This document shows positions 25,085-35,711 of a DNA stretch of 64,000 bases, piece after piece (the stretch's first letter is position 1; every line of letters begins with the position of its first letter). The translations under genes were made by a program, and so were the position numbers. Under the pieces are notes generated by a model. That model was not told the origin of the DNA, searched no databases, and worked only from the letters and a program-made list of their open reading frames with translations. The stretch comes from Sipunculus nudus (taxonomy: Eukaryota; Annelida; Sipuncula; Golfingiida; Sipunculidae): contig CM049306.1 in assembly GCA_026874595.1 (NCBI GenBank), forward strand, positions 54,468,019 through 54,532,018, written 5' to 3'.

Positions 25085-25965
25085 GGTCAGTTGTAACCAA
25101 TGTGAATGCATTCATTTCACTCAAGTATGGTCTTAATAAACAGGTGGTCTTATTGACCGGTCTTACTGTTCCCTATATGTATTGATCTGGTACCTGTAAG
25201 ATTAGGGATTGAAGCGGCTTCTGTGGCTCAGGAGTAGAGAGCTGGATTCAAAGCAGGGAGATGGTGAGTTCAAATCTCAGCCAAAGGGGTGAAATTTTTC
25301 ATGGTCGGCCCCCACCCAGGCAGAACACTCTGCAGGCTTAATTGGGAGACTGTGCCCAACATTCATGTTTCACTCCAAAACAAGTGTGCCTTTCCAGGGT
25401 TCCTAGGTGTTATGACCAAACAATGGGGATGACACACTACCAGGACCCACAGGAGTGGTACATTGAGCCTGGATGACACTAGGATAATCGAGTATAAAGC
25501 CCTGTCACGTAGTCCAAAACCGGAATGGAACTCCATTGTAATAGTTAAGTAAGCAATAAAAAAATTTAAGGGATAACCTCCACCTAAAAAAAAGGTGGTC
25601 CGATTGACATGTTCTATTGTACCTTTTATGTGTCATATTTGGTATCATATTGTAAAATGAGGGATTGTTGTAACCTTAATTACAACAGATCCCAGGTTTC
25701 TTTTAGTTTTACACTCACATGGTCTCTGCTATCTGGAATGGGCAAGCTGGCTCAGTTCATTCAAGAATGGTCTTAATAGAGAGGTGGTCTAATAATATTG
25801 ACAGGTTCTTTTGTACCTTATATGTGTCGTATCTGGTATCATATTGTATGATGAGGGATTATTGTAACCTTTATTGCAACAGATCCCTGGCTTCTTTTAG
25901 TTTTACACACACATGGTCTCTGCTACATGTATATGGACCGGGCAGGCTGGCTCCTTTGTGGATAA
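25085..25965. repeat. Tandem repeat of about 194 bp, split by a SINE
   Basis: Phrases (GGTCTTAATAnACAGGTGGTC, TGATGAGGGATTnTTGTAACC, ACACATGGTCTCTGCT) recur at about 194-bp spacing (for example 25721 and 25915). A first copy at 25085-25213 is interrupted by the SINE at 25214-25565. Confidence 0.6.
25214..25565 (+). mobile_element. tRNA-derived SINE (copy 1)
   Basis: The head has RNA polymerase III box A (TGGCTCAGGAGTAGAGAGC, 25224-25242) and box B (GAGTTCAAATC, 25266-25276) at tRNA-like spacing. A body of about 280 bp follows and the end is A-rich (AAGCAATAAAAAAATT). The body from about 25295 on aligns, in reverse, with 52018-52270, including GTGTTATGACC, CCAGGACCC(A/G)CAGGAGTGG and TACA. 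It is therefore a dispersed family rather than a tRNA gene. Confidence 0.8.
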
Positions 25966-27054
25966 TTTCAAAGCATCATCTGTTGGCAAATTGAAAGAAC
26001 TATCTTGCCATAAGGGGGTAACATATATTTATATATAAAGAGCACTTAATACTTAATGTACCAGAAAAATAATAAGGAATTAGTATGGAAAAATAGTTTT
26101 CAACATATTCATTTGACTGGTACCAATTGTATCATTTAATGAAAACAAATATCCTCACAAAAGTCTTGTTATGAGGTATTAGGAAAAAAAATGAAAACCA
26201 TACATATGTACATTTATGCTCATTTTAGACACAATATATGGACTGTAGGGGCACATGTGGCCTTGTTATGAGTATATTATTGTGATTATCAGCCAATATG
26301 AACACAACCATGCTTAAAGTCCATGGCACACAACTGAAAAATGGTATGTATTGTTATCTGACCTTTCAAAACCACTAGCAATATGAATTTCTCATTGTTC
26401 ATCCATCCTGTCAACAAGGTATGCCATTACCTAATACTTAGGCAACATTTTATCAAGTTTTATGTAAATTATATAAAAAATATATAAAAAAGGGCATGAA
26501 GTAAATATATACAGTGCTGCCAATTGGTATTATTTAAAAAGTCTGAAAGCTGAAAACAGATTGTTACTTTTTAAACAGTAATAAAACTTCTTTTCATTTT
26601 TCTTCATACTTTTTTTCAGGGATTAATACTTTTTATAATTTTTTTAAAACATTTATCCGCATGTGGTGATTGTAGGCTGTTGACCTTGACTTATTGAGTG
26701 CAGTAGACATATTGCGTCTATATTTAATGAAAGTGTCATTCTATGTTTGATTGTTTTTGTGATCTTAATTGTCAATATGTTTGACATAATCAATAGATAT
26801 ATGGCATACTGAGGTGTCATACTACAATTCACCATAAAATTGCAGATTTATTGCCTGAAGCTTTTTTTGAAGTATCACACTCTGAAAAGTTGTAGAAAAA
26901 TTGGAATTTATTATATTTTTTATCATACTTTTTCAGACAATTCGATACTTTTTGCATGTTAGTTTTTTACTTTTTTTCCCCATAAAATCGAGAGTGGCAG
27001 CACTGTAAACATCTGAAGGTTGAATTTTGTATTAAATTCATGAAGTATTTTATT
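25966..27054. other. Intron, nothing recognised
   Basis: AT-rich DNA with T-runs (26.5-27.0 kb). No exon or element supported. Confidence 0.45.
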
Positions 27055-27056
27055 TA

Positions 27057-28145
27057 CAGACGTGCCTTGATAATCCGACACCAATTGTGAATGTGATATT
27101 TATGTCGGATTACAAGGCTGTCGGTTTGTTAAATCACGGACGTCAAAGTGTCAAACGGGGGGGGGGGGGGGGGGGGGGGGGGTTGGCTACTGCGATGTTA
27201 TGGGCAGTAGCATTGGTGAACCACAAGAATAAGGCATCCTCAAACTTGGCGTGTTTCGGCTGTGTTATCCGTGTCGATTTCTGTTCGGCGCTGGTGACTG
27301 TTTCACAGGCTAACCACTTTTCACTCTGCTTGAGGATGTCCGAGATAGTGGAACGTCCAATTCTCACAGAATACGTTTCCTCTGCATACTTGACAAGATT
27401 TTCTTGGGAGCATCTAGGGTTGTCTTTCTTATACTGACATAGAGCCTTCTTAACTGCAACTGTGATCTCTGTACGTTTTCTTTTCGCTGGTCTCTCCATG
27501 ATCGCACATGTAGGTGCGTGAGTATTACAGTGAACTTATGTGTAAATATCTGACAATATCGACAGCAAAAGCGTGATTAAGTACAGCAGAGAACTGAGTA
27601 GTAGCGATCTGACTGTATGAATGATGGTTTCAATATTTGTTCAGTTTATATAAGATACAGGTGTGCTCACACGGAAACAGCTCAGGTGTCAAAACATGTC
27701 ACTCCGTACTTTAATTTCTTAGACATTAAAGATCTTCAAAGAACCAAACAAAATGTCACTATGTTTATGTGGGGACAACGGTTGTTACCATCAAAGTGAT
27801 ACAATAATGTAATTAGTGCGGTCAGGTGACAATACCGGGAGGCCAGCGATGTTTGTTTTCCCATCCGTAGTTAATTAGCTGGGCTAGTCATCATCAGCCA
27901 CGGGGCCGCGCGTGCCACCTGGGCCGACAACTGACATCAAAGGGAATGGGTTTCAGGTCGGATTGTCAAGGCACGTCTGTACGTCGGTATGCTTGTTTGT
28001 GTCGGGAAAAGTTATGTCAGAGTCTGAATCCAAGGCTGTCGGTTTGTCAAGGCTAATTCCTATGGGATCCATTCGTGTTTTACTAAAAAACGTCGGATTG
28101 CAAGGTTTCCGGATTATTAAAGTCCGGATTGTCAAGGCACGTCTG
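27057..28145. mobile_element. pogo/Tigger-type DNA transposon, internally deleted
   Basis: The ends are CAGACGTGCCTTGATAATCC and the inverted GGATTGTCAAGGCACGTCTG, an inverted repeat of about 20 bp with one mismatch, flanked by TA on each side (27055-27056, 28146-28147). CAG ends with a TA target are typical of pogo/Tigger elements. Subterminal copies of GTCGGATT-CAAGG and GGCTGTCGGTTTGT occur at both ends. The only coding remnant is the transposase DNA-binding region on the minus strand (27143-27499). Confidence 0.85.
27143..27499 (-). pseudogene. pogo/Tigger transposase N-terminal DNA-binding remnant
   Basis: A 118-codon frame starts MERPAKRKRTEITVAVKKAL and continues with QYKKDNPRCSQENLVKYAEE, then RIGRSTISDILKQSEKW. 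This is the psq/CENP-B-type helix-turn-helix of pogo-family transposases (basic KRKR start, SQ-x-L-x-x-YA turn, GRSTISDIL recognition helix), followed by the beginning of the second HTH. The DDE domain is absent. The frame instead runs into a 23-base G/C homopolymer (27160-27182, polyproline) and the element end. Confidence 0.82.
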
Positions 28146-28349
28146 TATTTATAAAATATTAAAATAAATAACTGCCTGGGTGTTTTGGGAACTTTGAAGG
28201 ATAACATATATTTAGTACATAAGATGACATAGATCAGCTCACTACTTCCATTATTATTTTCATTCTCCATCTGTTTCTATTAATATAGTTATTAACAAAG
28301 AAATGAATAAAGATCTGCAGTAAGCTATTCTTGATCAATCAAATGTGTC

Positions 28350-29120
28350 ATTATGACAACTGATTACACTGACCCCTATTAGTGATTTCACTGACCCCTG
28401 TATCACAATGACTACTGATTACATTGGACCCCTGGATCACTATATTACTTCTGTTTACACTGACCCCTGTATTACATTGACTACTGATTACACTGACCCC
28501 TGTATCACAATGACTACTGATTACACTGACCCCTGTATCACCGTGACTGTTGATTACACTGACCCCTGTATCACAATGACTACCGATTACACTGACCCCT
28601 GTATCACCATAACTGTTGATTACACTGACCCCTGCATCACAAGGACTACTGATTACACTGACCCCTGTATCACCATGACTGTTGATTACACTGACCCCTG
28701 TATCACAAGGACTACTGATTACACTGACCCCTGTATCACCATGACTGTTGATTACACTGACCCCTGTATCACAAGGACTACTGATTACACTGACCCCTGT
28801 ATCACCATGACTGTTGATTACACTGACCCCTGTATCACAATGACTCCTGATTACACTGACCCTGTATCACAATGACTACTGATTACACTGACCCCTGTAT
28901 CAACATTACTGTTGATTACACTGACCCCTGTATCACAATGACTGTTGATTACACTGACCCCTGTATCACAATGACTACTGATTACACTGACCCCTGTATC
29001 ACCATGACTGTTGATTACACTGACCCCTGTATCACAATGACTACTAATTACACTGACCCCTGTATCACAAGGACTACTGATTACACTGACCCCTGTATCA
29101 CCATGACTATTGATTAAACT
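28350..29120 (+). repeat. 33-bp minisatellite (TDYTDPCIT frame)
   Basis: About 23 tandem units of GATTACACTGACCCCTGTAT plus CACnATGACTrnT, 33 bp each. Two unit types alternate (ACTACTGATT and ACTGTTGATT), giving a 66-bp dimer. The plus-strand frames TTDYTDPCITM/TVDYTDPCITR stay open for 155 and 81 codons because 33 is divisible by 3. No splice or start context makes a gene credible. Confidence 0.93.
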
Positions 29121-29992
29121 GACCTCTGTGAATATTGATCATACCTTAACACCTTGAGCACCAAATTTATTACAACTGACGTGAGCTGAGCTGTAATACC
29201 AGTAATGGGTCTTTGACCATCGTCATTCCTTCCAGCCATGTGGAAGGCACAAATTATAAAATTTGGTAGGCACAAATTGTAAATTTAGAATGCACAAATT
29301 GTAGAATTATATCTGGAATATTCTTGCTTAATAGCCAGACAGGTCTTGATAAGATCAAATTGAAATTAGGTCACAGCGACCTATTTTTTGTGAGCTACAT
29401 AGCTAATACGTAATTTTCAGTATTTTCAAAGTCAAACTCTTCTAGGTGTTCAAGGCTTTTGAACAAAAATTTACAATTGGACCAAAGAAGCAAAATAATG
29501 TAATTTATTTACACATGCTATTGGAAAATTAAAATTTACTTAGTTAGTTGATCTGAGATTTATGCATTGTATGACACCTGACGAACACTATAATTTATTT
29601 ATTTTTACTTACTGTAAAATAGCTGTAAAACCTGTAAAAAATGTCAGCATTAATAAAAAGGGTTTGGTACTACATAAATTTTCCCAGAACTCCCGTTAAA
29701 TTGCCAGCAAATTCCATAAGTCTGCACTAGTTTCAAGCCCTGTATAAAGACACCAGTCTTAACCATGTGATTACTTGTGGTTTTAATGTGCATGTAAAGT
29801 ACATTACACCCATTTGTCAAAGACTCATCACCATTTATTTATAGGTAGTAATTATGACTGCTATGCATTGTAGACCACAACATTTTACATCAAAATAAGC
29901 AGGGCAGCAGGTCACATAATAGGTTTCCTCTTTCATTTTGAATCATTCATATCTGGAGATAAGTTGCTGTGTTCTCCTGAGGTAACTTTTAG
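29121..29992. other. Intron, dispersed-repeat traces
   Basis: Contains a short stretch (GGTCACAGCGACCTATTTT, about 29370) related to the repeats at 32.9 and 58.9 kb, and three short repeats of GGCACAAATT-TAnAATT near 29250-29300. No other feature seen. Confidence 0.4.
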
Positions 29993-30097
29993 TCTTGCTG
30001 GAAATGGCTAGAAGATGGGTTGGAATTAACCTGAACCAGTGGCAAAGGCCACAGTTTGGAACTGAGAGCATTGATGACAATACGTATCAAGATATGG
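29993..30097 (+). CDS. SH2 adaptor exon 2 (visible numbering)
   Basis: The 105-nt exon lies between acceptor AACTTTTAG and donor GTGAGC, entering and leaving in phase 1. It encodes LLEMARRWVGINLNQW followed by a hydrophilic stretch ending DDNTYQDM, another candidate tyrosine phosphosite in an acidic setting. An in-frame ATG at 30004 could serve as an alternative start if a promoter exists in the large upstream intron. The acceptor pyrimidine tract is short, so the exact 5' edge is less certain than the donor. Confidence 0.65.
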
Positions 30098-30994
30098 GTG
30101 AGCTATGTACATGTATCCACACATCCTTATGTTTTAAGTTGGATTTTCGACTTACTGTTGTTGTAAGTGTTTTTTTACCTATACTACAGCAAATAACAGT
30201 GAAGTCATTATTATGTGGAATGGTAAAATCAGAATCAGTTGGCAAAAGAAGAGAGCCCAACATTAATGGTTAACTGCATGCCTCAGTCAAGCAAAAAATT
30301 TTAGTATATGGTGGTAGGGCAACCAAAGTGGGCTCCTACCTGCCCAGCTGGGCAAATGAGCCCAACAGAACCTCTACACAAAAGGCTTAATTTTTACTTA
30401 TCTTAATTTAGTTAGCCATTGTATGTCTTGGAGAAATGAAATCCTCCACCTTAAATTAACTGCATGGTTATTGGTGCAAATACTTAAGAGAACTATCATT
30501 AACTGGCGGCAGTCACTGATTATTGAAGGACAAATAAAAGTAAAAGCTTGTCAAAAAGTATTACTTGCCCTACTGGGCAAATACTTTCAAATGTTAATAA
30601 TATGTAATGTTGAGCCCTGGAGAAGTTAAAGATGCACAAATATATCATACAAATGTCAGGCAATACAAGAAAATTTATGTCTTTAACGAAGAATATATGG
30701 ATATTTTGATGTAGGAGGAAATTTTAATGAAGTTCTGTCTTTAGCGACAGAGTGAATACGTGTATGTATATGTACACTTGCAGTAAGCCTAAACCATAAA
30801 AACACTATTTATTGCAATGTGCTCTCTGCATTACAAACAGGGATTTCTTTTGCCTGAAATGGTTCACTTAAGATCCAGAACATGAATGGTACATGTGAGA
30901 TCTCAGGTTTTACTTTGTCTTTAAACTGTGACAGGTTTAAAACAATAAACTCAATAAACTTGTTCATCTATGTATCATACTCATGCTTAATGCA

Positions 30995-31321
30995 TGTTTC
31001 CATGTGTGCATATATGTGTACATGCATGACAAAATAGGTGTGTTTCCATGTGTGCATATATGCTTATATATATATGTGAACTGGCACACTTGTATAATTT
31101 GTACAGTGGAACAAGCAAGCCTTCCATAAAAAGATGAAGTAACGTAATTTTACCCGGAAACCCTTAGATCATGCAGACCTTATGCTTGAAAATCGCTCAT
31201 GTAGCACATGTACGCATATACGCTGACAGACACATGGAAACACCACAGTTACAAAATCATAAGAGCGATTTTTCACGTATATAGGCATAATATGCAAATA
31301 CGCGCACATGGAAACATCCCT
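30995..31321. mobile_element. MITE with GTTTCCATGTG inverted ends
   Basis: GTGTTTCCATGTGTGCATAT (from 31039) at the left and TACGCGCACATGGAAACATC (to about 31319) at the right form imperfect inverted repeats of about 25 bp. A further copy of the left end lies at 30997-31020, and an inverted internal one (CACATGGAAACACC) at about 31231. This suggests a MITE with a nested or duplicated end. No ORF. Confidence 0.65.
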
Positions 31322-31915
31322 TTATTACAGGAGCTAAACAATAAAATATGTGACAATAATATATCAAGAGCATGTGACAAATGACAATTATTTATGAGCA
31401 AACAGCTTGCTTGATATATATTTGGTATGTTTTTTCACCGAATCAAGGTATATTGTGTCTACAATTACTAACAACAATATACACATCTCATCCTGTAAAA
31501 CATTTTTTCCTATTCAGAAGTAATATAAAAGCTACCTGTGATGGGTCTTTCAGTAATTTAGTTAAGAAACAAAAGGAAATTTGGTTCAGAAACAAAAGAA
31601 AAAAGGTTCTGGCTGAGGCACATTTCTTTAGATAAGTATAAATTATGTTTCATACAGCTTGAAATGTATATAAAGTCATTTTTATTCTTTTTTTATAAAA
31701 ATTGTTTCATTTTATTTCAGTTATTTAGAACTCTTAATAAACAAGTAACAATTCTGAGTGTTTATATATTTAGGGAAATGACGTACTGGTTATGAAAAAC
31801 ACAACTCAACAGCCATTCATGTATTACAGTCTTGTACCTGTCTGACTGATACCCTGCTCATATTTTCACATCAGCCTGATAATCTGTGTTCATCAGTGTT
31901 TGTTTGCTGTTGTAG

Positions 31916-31998
31916 GAAGAGTCATGCAAGGCAGTGGTCGCACGGGTCGAAGACCTCCTCCAATCCCAGGGGGTGGGGGCAGAGGGGATGTGCCTCAG
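31916..31998 (+). CDS. SH2 adaptor exon 3, proline-rich
   Basis: The exon lies between TTTGCTGTTGTAG and GTAAGAC. It enters with two bases and exits in phase 0. It encodes a basic, glycine-rich segment with the class-I/II-like SH3 ligand core RRPPPIPGG. In SLP-76 and BLNK, proline-rich segments between the phosphotyrosine region and the SH2 domain bind SH3 domains of Grb2/Gads and PLC-gamma. A similar role is inferred here. Confidence 0.75.
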
Positions 31999-32049
31999 GT
32001 AAGACTAAATCAATCTACTGGATACTTAGATTTATATAACATCATAATT

Positions 32050-33900
32050 TTTAGCTCAGTTGACTAAAAGTCATCTATGCTATACTATCACTCTTTGTCT
32101 GTCGTCTGTCTGTCTGTCCATTAACCAGCACAAATTATAATTGCTGGACCTGGAATCTTCATACTTGACACCCAAGGAGGTCCATGAAAAATCTCCTTGG
32201 AAACCTGAATTTAGGTCTCTGTTACCAATATCCTCTCAGCTTTTGGGTTTATAAATACCCTCGCCCCCCCCTGAAAAATTAAAAATTTGAATCCAAAGTA
32301 TTATTATCTGAACAATTAACTCATTGATCAATATGATTCTTTGCATGCATATTGATCATGGAGTGTTTCATTAGTTCCTGCAGACTGGATATATCTGAAT
32401 TTTTACGCATTTTTTCTCTATTTTTGAGACATTAAAAAATGCAGTCATCAGTTAACATGGCACAAATCATAACCATTGGACCGAGAATCTTTTAACTCAA
32501 CATCCAGGGAGGTCCCTGAAAAATCTCCATGGAAACCTGAAATTAGGTCTCTGGAACCCATATCATTTTAGTTACGGGGCTCAGAAGTATCCCCCTCTTT
32601 CCATGGCTCTTTCCTTGTAACAGCGTTTCATTAGGCATTGGTGTTAAGGAAGAACAATATATTGTTTTCCGACAACGGAAACAATCCCGTTCATAATGTT
32701 TTAAATGTTTCTTTGAACAATGGTTCCAGTTTATAGCTCAGCTGACTTTCAGTCATGCTGGGCTATAGCGATGGGTCTTTGTCCGGCATCCTTCTGTCTG
32801 TCCATCCGGCCGTCCGTCTGGCCGGCCGTCAGTTAGCAGGGCACAAATCGTAACCGTAGGGGCTAGGGCCATAAACCCTATGCAGTTTTAGAGGTTCTAA
32901 AAAGATCTCCTTGCAAACCTGAAATTAGGTCACTGCGACCTATATTCTCGAAGTTATGGGGTGTGTTTGCACCCCCCAGAAATAATTCTTTTAGCCAAAA
33001 TTTTCATCCCAAACCTTTCATCTTTCAAATACAGCTCACCTACCAACAGGGGAAGAACCATAATATTTTGAGGTCACAAGGTCAAAGGTCAAGGTCACAG
33101 AACCAACTTCTTTGAAAAGCCTGTGGATGCATTTTAAGCCAAACCTTTCATCCCAATTCTTTGATCTTTCACATATAGCTCACCTACTAAGTGGGAGAAG
33201 AATCCTATAGATGTTGAGGTCACCAGGGCAAAGGTCAGGGTCACAGGATCCATTTCTTTGAAATGGTTGTGGACACATTTCAAGCTAGACCTTTCATTCC
33301 AAACCTTTCAGCACTGATATCGCTTCTCTGCCAACAGGGGAAAAGACCTGTTGATTTTGAGGTCAAAGGTCAAGTTCACAGAACCCTCTTCTTGTGTGGA
33401 GTCATTTATAGGCAAACTTTTCAATCTATACTTTCTATTTGTCATAAATGGCTTACCTACCAATAGGGGAAGAAGCCTATTGATATTGAGTTCAAAAGGT
33501 CAAAGGTCAATGTCACAATATTGTTCTAAATGCTTGTGAACATATTTCAAGTGAAACTGTTCAACCCAAACCTTCAGTCTTTCACATATGCCACATCTAT
33601 GCATCACTCAATGTGATTCAAACTTCATATTTATGGGTCTTTTTGCATGAAGAAATAACTAATTGATTTTGAGGTCAGCTGGTCAGGAGGTTAAAGGTTG
33701 CAGGTCTAAGTTATTCACTCATTGGTTGCCAAGTAATTACATCCTGCCAGATGTAATTGGTTAGTAGTTACCCATCATTTAGAAAGAATCCAGTTGTTAT
33801 GTGGGCAAAAGGCCAAGGTCATAGGTCAGGTCAACTTATTTTGTAGACCATCTCTATTTTTCTTGTATATATAAGCTTGCACTCCAGCTGGTACATCTCA
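32050..33900. repeat. Dispersed repeat cluster with AGGTCA-rich units
   Basis: Three related blocks (about 32050, 32440 and 32735) share GTCTGTCTGTCC-like tracts, TTAnCAGnGCACAAATCnTAA, AAATCTCCnTGGAAACCTGA and AATTAGGTC(A/T)CTG. Later blocks at 33060-33510 repeat ACCTACCAACAGGGGAAGAA and a string of AGGTCA half-sites. The 58770-59000 segment is another member. They are probably fragments of one ancient element; no coding capacity is evident. Confidence 0.65.
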
Positions 33901-35572
33901 CCGTGTGGCTGTAATTGTGAGTGACACTGGTGACATATGACTCCCTTTTGTATCAGGCTATTAAGTGATAAGGCTGAGTGATAAGTACCTCGTTACTGCA
34001 TAACAAAACTCTGTTGTTGGAATACTTCAGCCAGGAATTAACACTATGAGAGTATAGTATTAAGGTTTAGCTACTGATTTATAAGATGATGGGAACATTT
34101 TGCAGTTTATTTTATGGAATCATAGCAATAAATGTAGTTTCCTAGATATCTGAATATTTTTATATAAATCACCACATATAAAAACAAGTGTTTGTTCTCA
34201 TAATATGTGGATGTGTACTTGATTTAGGATGGCTTTATTTTATTACAAGACTCTTAGTCATGCTTTCTGCATTTCTTTTCTTTCAGGTTTTGCAGTTTAC
34301 CAACCCTGCTGACCCCATTGAAAAGCAGAGTGATAATAAAAAATATTGGACCTACACTTTTACATTTGCATTTCTATAAATTTGATATGGGCGCCTGAAC
34401 ATGCCTTTTGAATTGTTATGGACATTCATTACTGTAACATCATTTGGAGAATTTGCCCCAAGTTTGGTCTCTTATTGGAGGATGTGTGATATCAAATGTC
34501 AGACTTGTCAGAAATCCATTTTGTCTGCCAGTTAGCCACCTTAGAAATCCTTTTTTCAGTGCAGTTTCAGTAATTTTCCTTCAATTTTTGGTCCAATTTA
34601 GAGAATGGTTGTTATCTGATTTCAGACCTGTCAGAAGTCCAAAATGGCCACCAGGCAACCATCTTTAAATTCCTTTTGATCATATTATCTCAAGAACTGT
34701 TAAAGTGAAGGCAGTAGGATGTATATTAATGTAATCTTGCAAAGGATTGGGTCAAATATTTCTTAATAAATATTATCATCATATATGAAAGTGCAGTACA
34801 GTTGGCTTGTATTGAATAAAAATTCATACAGAAGCACCTGTTTCTCAATAATTCTTGCATGGATTTCCTTGATTTTTTGCTATATATTTTGATCTTATAT
34901 TTGCCCTTTGTGGTGTTCCTTTTGAGACTGACAGGGATCAAGTAAGCTATGGGAATAGTTCTGGATACCTGAACAATCATACATTTTCCTCAGACCATCA
35001 ATTCGCTGTGTTTTAATCAGACATAGGTGATATATATTTCTGTTGTCATAGAAAATTTCAACAAATTGGCAAATTGGTTCTTCAAAATTTGACTGGAAGT
35101 TGTGAATCTCAGCCCATGATGTCGCAGGTCATGCTTGGCAGCTGAGCGTCATGACCCACGGGTCACTTGTTTAACATCAGAAGCTATTTACGATTGTTTT
35201 TACACACAATATCCTCACAGGTCTATTACAAAACACATGAGATGTATTCATGTCTTGCTAGGCATGGAAACTTCCTCGGCTGATAACAGATTGGACAAAA
35301 CAAGAAGAAACAATAAAAGGATAAGAGATGTAAGGGTACAGGAGCCCTGCTTTTGATTAATACTTCTGAATATGAACCCTGCCTTGAGGTTGTGAGTTCT
35401 GGGTTTGGTTTAAAGGGGAGGTTCTTGGTACTGACTGTCTAGCGGGATATCATGCTGGATTTAGGCAAAGTCTAGGTGTGGTTTTAAATAGATGTGTGCT
35501 TTTTAGGGTATAAACAATATTAGGAAAAATTAAATTTTGAGAGTGCCTGGGTGCTAATTACATCTAATACAG
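33901..35572. other. Intron, nothing firmly recognised
   Basis: A short internal duplication (GTCAGAAnTCCA and GCCAnnnGCCACC phrases at 34490-34540 and 34620-34660) is visible. ORFs are short and lack domains. Confidence 0.4.
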
Positions 35573-35711
35573 TACAGTCAAGTCCGCTTGTTGTCATGTC
35601 GGTGGTGCATGCATTAATTATGATAATAACCGGAATGTGACATTATGCGGCCTTCAACATCAATGTCCTTTTGAGTCATAGAAGAAGCGTTATGTCTGGA
35701 ATGATATTAAA

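Noticed and set aside
25224-25290. A tRNA gene suggested by A and B boxes
   Set aside because: The sequence does not fold as a cloverleaf by eye, and it is followed by a body shared with a second copy at 52 kb; it is a SINE head.
28408-29117. Plus-strand ORFs of 155 and 81 codons made of TDYTDPCIT
   Set aside because: 33-bp minisatellite in an intron; open only because of its period. Kept as a repeat.
34188-34379. Possible extra exon after TTTCTTTCAG at about 34286 (VLQFTNPADPIEKQ)
   Set aside because: Good acceptor and matching phase, but no donor before the stop and no similarity to the protein; more likely intronic.
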